6,272 bases of DNA from a candidate division FCPU426 bacterium (GTDB taxonomy: Bacteria > Oederibacteriota > PGYV01 > Palsa-1178). The notes under the pieces are model-generated. The model was not told the origin of the DNA, did not search any database, and saw nothing but the letters and a program-made list of their open reading frames with translations. A program made the translations under genes and the position numbers. The stretch covers positions 1 through 6,272 of the forward strand of contig PMTB01000222.1 in the NCBI GenBank assembly GCA_003167475.1. The letters run 5' to 3'. Numbering within the stretch: the first letter of the stretch is position 1; each line of letters opens with the position of its first letter. This document shows positions 1 to 6,230 of this stretch, one piece after another.

Positions 1-1669
1 CGAAAGGATAGAGGTTGTCAAAGGCCCCGGGTCCACGCTGTGGGGGTCTGACGCCACATTCGGGATCATCAACATAATAACAAAAAACGGCAAGGACATT
101 GCCGGGACAAAGGCGTCCGTCGATTACTCCACCGGGAACGAACAATTTGTGGGCAATCTGATGATGGGCAACACCTTAAGCAACGGAGATTACATGGCAT
201 CCTTTTCATATACCCAGAGCAACGGTTCGGCGTACGGGGTGGGAGCGGATAAAGGGAATAATATATACCAGTGGGGGCAGCACGGGGATGTGCTTGCGTC
301 GGGGATCGTAAGCCCCCCGGCAACAGGGGACGATCTTGCCAGGATGCTGGACCTTTCGCCAAGTTTTGAATTTTATACAAAGCTAAATATCGATGATTTC
401 AGCGTAAAGGCCAGGGCGTCCTATATGGCGCAGAGGTATCTGTGGAACACATTATACGGATATAAATACACCGACGCCGACATGAAATCATTCTATATCG
501 AAGCGGAGCGGGTGAAAAAGATTGCCGACAATATTTCATGGTCCACCAAGGTAAACGCGCACGGGATGTTGTATGAAAGGGGGATCCCTATGGCATACGC
601 CGCCGGGATTACAGGCGTGGCTGCGGATATAGAGACCATGACCGAGATGGGTTTTTTCCTCGAATCATCCTTGGATATGACGCTTGCTGAAGCGCACCAT
701 ATTATGGCCGGTATAAAATATACAAGGATCAACATAGGGCCGGATTTAAGGACGGAATATCTGCCCAACGGGGCCGATACTGAAAATCTCGGCTACCTGT
801 ATACCATAACGCTTAAGCCCGCGATAGACGACACGGACGGGGTGTACCTGGAGGATAATTATCTTGCAACTGACAAATTGAAACTTGTCGGCGGATTGAG
901 CTATGAGTATAATGATCTGAGGGAAGTAGGCGGGGATTGGATGCCGAGGGCATCGGTCATTTACAATTTTACCGGCGACATGTCGCTGAAATACGCTTTT
1001 AATACGGGTTATGGCAGGCCGCCGGCAATGAAAAAGTTCGGGGAATATTTTGGGCACGCTAAGGAATCCGAAAAAATACAGGAGCACGATGTCGAGTTCC
1101 TGGTCAATGATAAATGGTTACGCTTTTCTGCGACGGGCTTTAACTACAATATAGACGATTATTTCACCTGGTATGATGACGGCTATGTGGACCCTGTGAC
1201 GCTTGTCCACACGCATGCTGGGGACTACAACAAAGGTGAGGCTGTAAGCACGGGAGTTGAACTTGACGCGCGCGGTTATATCGGCGGCGTTATTTCAATA
1301 TACGGCAACTGGACCTACGCGCATACAAGCATTAATCACGCGCTTGCCGTAGGCGAGCCAAAACAGGTTTACAATGCGGGCGCCGACTGGTACATTATAA
1401 ATGATATTTCGGCCAACCTCAACGTTAACGGGTTTGTCGATATGTACCACGGCCAGGATGCAGGCGGAAAAGACATGTACTGGAGCGGGCTTACCGAACA
1501 GATACTGGACCTGAGCGTTGTCGCAAAAAATTTGTTTGATCATTATACCGCCACCATATACGCGAACAACCTTCTTAACAACAAGGTGCATGTCGGCATG
1601 ACGGGTTATCCCGGGTATACGTATGAGCCCGGATTATCGGTGGGATTTAAAATATCAGCCGCGTATTAG
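1..1669 (+). CDS. TonB-dependent outer-membrane receptor, C-terminal part (5' end outside window)
   Basis: This is the C-terminal part of a TonB-dependent receptor, an outer-membrane channel that imports scarce ligands using energy from TonB-ExbB-ExbD. The frame is open from the first base (first full codon at base 2), giving 555 visible residues. Residues 1-16 read ERIEVVKGPGSTLWGS and residues 22-30 IINIITKNG, matching the conserved end of the plug domain in this family. The ATG at base 149 lies inside the protein and is not the start; the signal peptide, TonB box and first part of the plug should lie upstream of the window. The rest alternates short hydrophobic/aromatic strands with polar loops, as expected of a 22-strand barrel, and ends in an aromatic residue (ISAAY) typical of outer-membrane proteins. 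The visible barrel is of BtuB/Cir size, not the larger SusC type, and no SusD-like gene follows. The ligand cannot be read from sequence; sugar fragments, siderophores and cobamides all remain possible. Confidence 0.93.
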   Translation, partial: ERIEVVKGPGSTLWGSDATFGIINIITKNGKDIAGTKASVDYSTGNEQFVGNLMMGNTLSNGDYMASFSYTQSNGSAYGVGADKGNNIYQWGQHGDVLASGIVSPPATGDDLARMLDLSPSFEFYTKLNIDDFSVKARASYMAQRYLWNTLYGYKYTDADMKSFYIEAERVKKIADNISWSTKVNAHGMLYERGIPMAYAAGITGVAADIETMTEMGFFLESSLDMTLAEAHHIMAGIKYTRINIGPDLRTEYLPNGADTENLGYLYTITLKPAIDDTDGVYLEDNYLATDKLKLVGGLSYEYNDLREVGGDWMPRASVIYNFTGDMSLKYAFNTGYGRPPAMKKFGEYFGHAKESEKIQEHDVEFLVNDKWLRFSATGFNYNIDDYFTWYDDGYVDPVTLVHTHAGDYNKGEAVSTGVELDARGYIGGVISIYGNWTYAHTSINHALAVGEPKQVYNAGADWYIINDISANLNVNGFVDMYHGQDAGGKDMYWSGLTEQILDLSVVAKNLFDHYTATIYANNLLNNKVHVGMTGYPGYTYEPGLSVGFKISAAY

Positions 1670-1682
1670 ATTTTTAATATCC

Positions 1683-1711
1683 TTGTATTGTGGTTGTGTT
1701 AGTAGTATAAT
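1683..1711 (+). promoter_or_regulatory. Sigma70-type promoter upstream of the GH-like gene
   Basis: TTGTAT (1683-1688) and a perfect TATAAT (1706-1711) are separated by 17 nt, the optimal sigma70 spacing. The -35 box matches the consensus at only three of six positions. Transcription would start near 1718, leaving a leader of about 20 nt that contains the Shine-Dalgarno sequence AGAGGAG (1726-1732), six nt from the ATG at 1739. The 69-nt gap is strikingly rich in T and G on this strand. The promoter implies that the downstream gene can be expressed independently of the receptor gene. Confidence 0.6.
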
Positions 1712-1738
1712 GTGTTTTGTTGTACAGAGGAGCTTTAA

Positions 1739-3382
1739 ATGACCGAAATTACCAAGCAAAAACAGATTGAATTTTGTGAAAGTTTGAATTATCCTTCAAA
1801 GAACTTAAGGCCGTTCGCCAAGTGGCCCATATCAGTTCCAAAAGACCCCCTTATAACCGATTTTACGCCTTTTAAGGGAAAGACCATATCCCCAAAAAAT
1901 TTCTATTACGCGCTTTTTTTCACGGCTTTTGACGTGCGCGATTACGGGCCCATAATAAAAAAATACATGAAGATATTCGCGCCGCTGTCCATTAAAAAAG
2001 TTTACCTGGAAACATACCGCGACGGATATACCGTTGAACAGCCGCTCCTAGAGTCGGTTAAGGCCGAACTTATTGAGGAAGGTTATGAAGTCTCGGGCGC
2101 CGTCACCCCCACGCATTTTTCCGACAAGGTAAAGAACTCATTTCCGACCGCCTCGGGTTGTTTTACCGACAAGGAAGCCAATAAAAAGATGAAGAAGGTC
2201 TTTGAAATGACCGCCGGGATCTTTGACGAGATCATCATAGACGACTGGTTCTTCACTGCCTGCGAATGTTCCGACTGCAAAAAAGCCAAGGGAAAAAAGA
2301 CATGGCAGGAATACAGGTCAAAGCTCATGTCCGACGTCTCAAAGAAGTTCATCATGGAACCGGCGAAAAAAGTCAACCCAAACGTGAACATAATACTGAA
2401 GCTCCCGCAGTGGTATGAGCGTTTTTATGACCGCGGGTACGACCTCACAAAGCTCATACCTATATTTGACGAGATAGGCGTAGGCACCGAGACCCGGGAT
2501 TTCAAGCAGGCGCGTTTTATGCCCGCGTACGGATCCATGTTTTTCAAGTACATGAAGCAAATCGCCCCGGGCAAGGTAAAAAAAGCGTGGTTCGACATTT
2601 ATCAGTGCGGTAAGGAAATTTACACGGAACAGGCGTTCCAGTCGGTCCTTGGCGGCGCGCAGGAGATCATATTATTCTGCGCCGGCATCATGCCCCAGCC
2701 TTTGATGAGGCCGCTTGTGGAAGAACTTATAGAAAAGACGGACAAGATGGGGAGGCTCTCCTCATTTGGAAAGATATTCACCATACCTATGATAAGGGAA
2801 GCCAACACATACGGCGACGAGCTGCTCGCGCAGTACTTCCTCATGGCCGGCATACCGGCCTATCTGACGGACAAAAGGAACATAAAGGAAAAGATAGTAA
2901 TACTCACGGCCCAATCGGCCCGAAAAGAGGATTTTCCCGCGCTTTTCGCCTTCCTCATTAAGAACAGGAAGAATATAGTCCTTACCGTGGAGGCCGCGAA
3001 GTACCTGAAAAAATATTTTGAGGTTGAAGAGCTTGAGGACCATGTCCAGGTCGAGACCATAGCTTTCAGGGGCACGGAAGAGATGCTCGACGATACCATT
3101 TTTATTAACAGGGAAATACAGAACGGCAAGAGGATAGCCCTTGTCAATAACGCGTATTCTCTTATTACGGGATACAAGATAAAAGGAAGCACTGTTTGGG
3201 TATTGAACCTGCCGTACACGACCGACGAACTCGAAGGCCACACAGGGGTAAAATTTTCCGCCAATTTCCGCTACATACTGCACAGCCCGCTCATGATGAA
3301 AGCGCTCCGCGCGCCGTTCGAACCGTACGCAAATTTGACGCTCTATGAGGCGATAAAGACGTTTTATAAGTATAAGATCTGA
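1739..3382 (+). CDS. Uncharacterised glycoside-hydrolase-like TIM-barrel protein, cytoplasmic
   Basis: This 547-residue protein belongs to no family I can name. The start is well supported by AGAGGAG six nt upstream of the ATG. There is no signal peptide or membrane segment, so it should be cytoplasmic. Residues from about 55 to 330 look like a (beta/alpha)8 barrel of glycoside-hydrolase type: strand-end acidic motifs include IIDDW (D168, D169), KLPQWYE (221-227), GTETRD (249-254, E251) and WFD (284-286). D169 and E251 are the kind of residue that could be catalytic, but that is a guess. A CxCxxC cluster (C175, C177, C180) follows the DD motif and could bind metal. From about 345 to 440, AGIPAYLT, KIVILTA and KNIVLTVEAAKYL suggest a Rossmann-like domain resembling the trimerisation domain of GH42 beta-galactosidases; a small beta-rich tail follows. 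Lying next to a GH44 gene, it may process imported oligosaccharides. Activity and substrate are unknown. Confidence 0.85.
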   Translation: MTEITKQKQIEFCESLNYPSKNLRPFAKWPISVPKDPLITDFTPFKGKTISPKNFYYALFFTAFDVRDYGPIIKKYMKIFAPLSIKKVYLETYRDGYTVEQPLLESVKAELIEEGYEVSGAVTPTHFSDKVKNSFPTASGCFTDKEANKKMKKVFEMTAGIFDEIIIDDWFFTACECSDCKKAKGKKTWQEYRSKLMSDVSKKFIMEPAKKVNPNVNIILKLPQWYERFYDRGYDLTKLIPIFDEIGVGTETRDFKQARFMPAYGSMFFKYMKQIAPGKVKKAWFDIYQCGKEIYTEQAFQSVLGGAQEIILFCAGIMPQPLMRPLVEELIEKTDKMGRLSSFGKIFTIPMIREANTYGDELLAQYFLMAGIPAYLTDKRNIKEKIVILTAQSARKEDFPALFAFLIKNRKNIVLTVEAAKYLKKYFEVEELEDHVQVETIAFRGTEEMLDDTIFINREIQNGKRIALVNNAYSLITGYKIKGSTVWVLNLPYTTDELEGHTGVKFSANFRYILHSPLMMKALRAPFEPYANLTLYEAIKTFYKYKI

Positions 3383-3396
3383 AAGATCAAGTTTTT

Positions 3397-3420
3397 AAGC
3401 CAAAAGCCATAAGCCAAAAG
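3397..3420 (+). repeat. Heptamer tandem repeat, left arm of first palindrome
   Basis: Three head-to-tail heptamers, AAGCCAA (3397-3403), AAGCCAT (3404-3410) and AAGCCAA (3411-3417), are followed by AAG, the first three bases of a fourth copy. The middle copy differs from its neighbours by its last base. Confidence 0.85.
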
Positions 3421-3503
3421 TTAAGGTTTAAAGTGTTAAAGGTATAAAGGAAGTCCCGCAATAACGCCAGTACTTGCCAACTTAAAACACCTTAAACCCT
3501 TTA

Positions 3504-3527
3504 CTTTTGGCTTATGGCTTTTGGCTT
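3504..3527 (-). repeat. Heptamer tandem repeat, right arm of first palindrome
   Basis: This is the exact reverse complement of 3397-3420: a partial copy CTT, then TTGGCTT (3507-3513), ATGGCTT (3514-3520) and TTGGCTT (3521-3527). The one-base variation of the middle copy is mirrored exactly, so the two arms have not diverged here. Confidence 0.85.
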
Positions 3528-3556
3528 GATAACTTGATGCTGTTCTAAGTCAATCC

Positions 3557-3586
3557 GCAACACTTTTTTTGTTTCCGCGTTATAGT
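3557..3586 (+). promoter_or_regulatory. Possible promoter upstream of the GH44 gene
   Basis: TATAGT (3581-3586) matches five of six bases of the -10 consensus. The best -35 candidate is GCAACA (3557-3562, 18-nt spacing), matching only the last three bases of TTGACA. Transcription would start near 3593, downstream of the palindrome, so the hairpin would not be part of the GH44 leader. The leader of about 25 nt carries GAGGTGG (3608-3614) just before the ATG at 3618. The weak -35 makes this tentative; an activator-dependent promoter is an alternative. Confidence 0.4.
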
Positions 3587-3617
3587 AGAGCAATGAAATA
3601 TAAAAACGAGGTGGACC

Positions 3618-5216
3618 ATGAACCGCATCTTTTCAACCCTTATTCTCCTGCTTTTCTCAACCATGCTATTTTCCGTTGATGTTAAGATCGACACCTCCAA
3701 GGACCGTACGCCCATTTCCCCTTATATATACGGGGTAAACCAGGACATTGCCCGCGATACCAATTATACGGCGCGGCGTTTGGGCGGCAACAGGATGACC
3801 GGGTATAACTGGGAAAACAACGCCTCAAATGCGGGCAATGACTGGAATATGTCGTCCGATAATTACATGGTGGATTCCATGAACGTTTCGGGCGACCCGA
3901 ACGCACCGGGGGCTGTTCTGACCTCATTCCAGGACAAGTCGATCACAATGAACGCTTACTCCATAGTAACACTGCCGCTCGCCGGGTATGTGGCCAAAGA
4001 CAAAGGCGGGCCCGTCGCTTCAAACGAAAAGGCGCCTTCAAACAGGTGGGCCAAAGTGGTGTTCAATAAGGGCAAAGAACTTTCGCTGGACCCGGATAAG
4101 AACGATGATTTTGTTTACGTGGACGAAGAAGTCAATTTTCTTGTGCATAAATACGGCAAGGCAAACACGCCAACCGGGGTCAAAGGATACGACCTTGATA
4201 ATGAACCGGACATATGGGCATCTACTCATCCCAGGATACACCCGAACAAAGCGGGAGCGGACGAGTATATAAAGCTTTCCATAGAAGCGGCGACCGCGGT
4301 AAAGAAACTTGACCCTTACGCGGAAATATACGGGCCGGTATCATACGGTTTCAACGGGTTCAGGACCTTTCAGGACGCCCCTGATTACGTAAAGCAGTAT
4401 TTTATTTATGGATGGTACCTGGCGTATTACCTGGCAAAGATGAACGAGGCCTCCAAGGAAAAAGGAATGCGGCTACTGGACGCCCTTGACGTGCACTGGT
4501 ATCCCGAAGCTTCCGAAAACGGGAAAAGGATAGTTTTTTCGCAGGGCGCGCCCGATGAGACCGCACAAGCGCGCGTTCAGGCGCCAAGGTCGCTTTGGGA
4601 CCCGGAGTATACGGAAACAAGCTGGATATGCTCCTCCGGGAACTGTCCCATAATGCTCATACCAAAGATGAAAGAAATGATTAAAAAATACAATCCCGGG
4701 ACAAAGATGGCTTTTACAGAATATGAGTACGGAGCAGGGTCGCACCCGTCCGGCGGAATAGCCGAGGCCGATGTGCTGGGAATATTCGGCAAGTACGGGG
4801 TTTATATGGCGAATTACTGGATGGTGGAATTCGGCTCATACACGCGCGCGGCATTCAAACTCTACAGGAACTATGACAATAACAACTCGACGTACGGGGA
4901 CACGAACGTAAAAGCCGACACGTCTGATGTCGGAAAACTTACGACATACGCCTCCATAGAAGGCAACAGCGACGCAAAACTGCATATAATCCTGATAAAC
5001 AAGGACCTGGCCAATACGACCACGGCCAGGGTGACGGTCAAATCAGCGCAGATGTATACGGCCGGAAAAGATTATGGCTTTGACAAATCGACCGCCGGAG
5101 ATATGACGCTGAGGCAGGAATTAAGCGGGATAAAGAACAATACTTTCACCGTCGAACTGCCGCCGCTTTCCGCGTACCATGTGGTGCTGACATCCGGCGG
5201 GGTTAAAAAGAAATAG
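3618..5216 (+). CDS. Secreted family 44 glycoside hydrolase (endo-beta-1,4-glucanase / xyloglucanase type)
   Basis: This 532-residue protein is recognisable as glycoside hydrolase family 44, retaining enzymes that cleave internal beta-1,4 bonds in cellulose-like glucans and xyloglucan. The family hallmarks appear in order: RLGGNRMTGYNWENN (54-68), GPVAS (131-135), DNEP (194-197), DVHWYPEA (291-298), RVQAPRSLWDP (319-329) and TEYEYG (367-372). By family homology E196 is the general acid/base and E368 the nucleophile; both are present. The barrel is followed by the C-terminal beta-sandwich part (roughly 435-528). Residues 1-19 form a signal peptide (MNRIF plus a Leu-rich core ending in MLFS), so the enzyme is exported through Sec. 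The length corresponds to the catalytic module alone: there is no carbohydrate-binding module, dockerin or sorting domain, and the chain ends in KKK. GAGGTGG (3608-3614) supports the start. It may be periplasmic or released; nothing shows a cell-surface anchor. Exact substrate preference cannot be read from sequence. Confidence 0.95.
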   Translation: MNRIFSTLILLLFSTMLFSVDVKIDTSKDRTPISPYIYGVNQDIARDTNYTARRLGGNRMTGYNWENNASNAGNDWNMSSDNYMVDSMNVSGDPNAPGAVLTSFQDKSITMNAYSIVTLPLAGYVAKDKGGPVASNEKAPSNRWAKVVFNKGKELSLDPDKNDDFVYVDEEVNFLVHKYGKANTPTGVKGYDLDNEPDIWASTHPRIHPNKAGADEYIKLSIEAATAVKKLDPYAEIYGPVSYGFNGFRTFQDAPDYVKQYFIYGWYLAYYLAKMNEASKEKGMRLLDALDVHWYPEASENGKRIVFSQGAPDETAQARVQAPRSLWDPEYTETSWICSSGNCPIMLIPKMKEMIKKYNPGTKMAFTEYEYGAGSHPSGGIAEADVLGIFGKYGVYMANYWMVEFGSYTRAAFKLYRNYDNNNSTYGDTNVKADTSDVGKLTTYASIEGNSDAKLHIILINKDLANTTTARVTVKSAQMYTAGKDYGFDKSTAGDMTLRQELSGIKNNTFTVELPPLSAYHVVLTSGGVKKK

Positions 5217-5248
5217 TCTCAACGGCTGCATTACCCTGATTTTTGTGA

Positions 5249-5278
5249 TTGCCCTTCGCGCCTTTAACATGATAAAAT
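5249..5278 (+). promoter_or_regulatory. Promoter-like sequence giving a possible leaderless mRNA for the beta-barrel gene
   Basis: TTGCCC (5249-5254, four of six) and TAAAAT (5273-5278, five of six) are 18 nt apart. The -10 box ends only five nt before the ATG at 5284, so the predicted transcript would begin at or within the start codon. No Shine-Dalgarno sequence lies at a workable distance: the only purine run, AGGGA (5279-5283), abuts the ATG. An in-frame TAG at 5278-5280 rules out an upstream start. Either the mRNA is leaderless, or the gene is read through from the GH44 gene and this match is chance. Confidence 0.4.
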
Positions 5279-5283
5279 AGGGA

Positions 5284-6021
5284 ATGGTAAAATATTTTAA
5301 CAATAAAGTTTCACGGGTTGGGAAAACAGCAATAATAGCAATGATTTATTTCATATTAAATTCCAATATCTATTCCACGGCCATAAAGGGCTGGATTGAG
5401 TTCAAAGGCGGCATGCAGTTCATAGATACGACCATAACCCAGCTGACCGACACTATATATGTAGATCCCCACATAGTCGTAAATCACGACATATATCCCC
5501 TGGAAATTGATTATACGGTTTTATCCGACAACGGCGTCGCGGCTGTTGCGGGCGCGGGTTATTCCACAGTAAAAGGCGAGGATGACAAGTATTTTTTTGG
5601 AGGCACACTGGATTCGGTATATAAAGTTGATTTCAGCAGGCTGCTGTTCACCCTGGGAGGAAGAAAATATTTCGGCATACCCGGCAAGGCGAATAATACG
5701 TGTTTTTACTTCGGGGCCGACCTGGGTTTATCAATGACTACGGACGCGTATATAAATGTGAAACAATACTCTTTGGCAGGGGACCTCATAGGCAGCGGGT
5801 ACTATAAATATGAAACGCTTGACGTAATGATCAGGGCCTCTATTGGCGCGGAGTACTGGATCAGTAAATACATTGGGATGGCCGTTTGCGGCGGGTATAT
5901 ACTGAGCCAACCGCATATAAGCGGGACGCCCTATGCGCTCTCAGACAGGGATTTTTCCGGAATTTATATAGAGGCGTCGTTTTTGTACGATTTTATGGCG
6001 CATTTTGATAAGAAAAAGTAG
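5284..6021 (+). CDS. Small predicted outer-membrane beta-barrel protein, unknown function
   Basis: I do not recognise a named family for this 245-residue protein. Residues 1-33 look like a Sec signal peptide: a basic start (K3, K8, R11, K14), a hydrophobic core (AIIAMIYFIL) and a likely cut after STA (31-33). The mature part of about 210 residues alternates polar and hydrophobic/aromatic residues with Gly-rich turns (GWIEFKGGMQFI, FYFGADLGLSM, IRASIGAEYW, GIYIEASFLYDFM), as expected of an 8-10 strand outer-membrane barrel similar in style to the OmpA/OmpW or 'outer membrane protein beta-barrel' groups. It ends in KKK after a final aromatic strand. It starts 67 nt after the GH44 stop codon on the same strand, so co-transcription is possible. 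The ATG is the first possible start, because an in-frame TAG lies just upstream; a start at M20 would destroy the signal peptide. A link to glucan use is only positional. Confidence 0.8.
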   Translation: MVKYFNNKVSRVGKTAIIAMIYFILNSNIYSTAIKGWIEFKGGMQFIDTTITQLTDTIYVDPHIVVNHDIYPLEIDYTVLSDNGVAAVAGAGYSTVKGEDDKYFFGGTLDSVYKVDFSRLLFTLGGRKYFGIPGKANNTCFYFGADLGLSMTTDAYINVKQYSLAGDLIGSGYYKYETLDVMIRASIGAEYWISKYIGMAVCGGYILSQPHISGTPYALSDRDFSGIYIEASFLYDFMAHFDKKK

Positions 6022-6058
6022 GATCTAATATAATACCCTCCAAACCTTCGGTTGATCA

Positions 6059-6079
6059 ATTCTCGATTTTCGATTCTCG
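6059..6079 (+). repeat. Heptamer tandem repeat, left arm of second palindrome
   Basis: Three head-to-tail heptamers: ATTCTCG (6059-6065), ATTTTCG (6066-6072) and ATTCTCG (6073-6079). As in the first palindrome there are three copies and the middle one carries a single substitution, although the heptamer itself is unrelated. Confidence 0.85.
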
Positions 6080-6209
6080 GACATGCACATTGTTTGTAAA
6101 AAAGTTTGGTTAGATCCTTTTGCCTTGTTTTTATCCTTTAAAATAAGGATAAAACTTAGAACAAGGCAAAGAATCTAACCAAACGTATCCTACATACACT
6201 GCACTTGTC

Positions 6210-6230
6210 CGAGAATCGAAAATCGAGAAT
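6210..6230 (-). repeat. Heptamer tandem repeat, right arm of second palindrome
   Basis: Exact reverse complement of the left-arm array: CGAGAAT (6210-6216), CGAAAAT (6217-6223) and CGAGAAT (6224-6230). The variant middle copy is mirrored. Confidence 0.85.

Larger units (their letters stand above)
3386..3538. repeat. 153-nt imperfect palindrome (long hairpin) between the GH-like and GH44 genes
   Basis: The palindrome begins three nt after the stop codon of the upstream gene. ATCAAGTT (3386-3393) pairs with 3531-3538. After a 3-nt interior loop, bases 3397-3420 pair perfectly over 24 bp with 3504-3527. Pairing then continues with a few mismatches and bulges (3421-3441 against 3481-3503), and AAGT (3451-3454) can pair with ACTT (3472-3475) near the tip. 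The apical part, around 3455-3471, is unpaired. The 24-bp stem is built from heptamers (separate entries). A run of seven T occurs at 3564-3570 but lies 25 nt past the hairpin, so it is not a canonical intrinsic terminator, although the hairpin could still stall transcription or protect the upstream mRNA 3' end. A MITE-like mobile repeat is an alternative. No coding potential is visible. Confidence 0.88.

Noticed and set aside
149..151. ATG at 149 as the start of the receptor gene
   Set aside because: The same frame is open to the left edge of the window and encodes the conserved end of a TonB plug domain upstream of this codon; no Shine-Dalgarno sequence precedes it.
2762..3283. 173-codon ORF on the minus strand
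   Set aside because: It lies entirely inside the GH-like gene on the opposite strand and its translation lacks domain-like organisation; it is a shadow of the real gene.
3397..3527. CRISPR array or direct-repeat cluster
   Set aside because: The repeats are 7-nt tandem words without spacers and the two arrays are inverted, so they form a hairpin and not a CRISPR array. No cas gene is present.
3593..3679. 28-codon ORF overlapping the GH44 start in another frame
   Set aside because: It has a TATAGT box six nt upstream like a leaderless gene, but the peptide shows no recognisable features, and it overlaps the signal-peptide codons and Shine-Dalgarno sequence of the well-supported GH44 gene.
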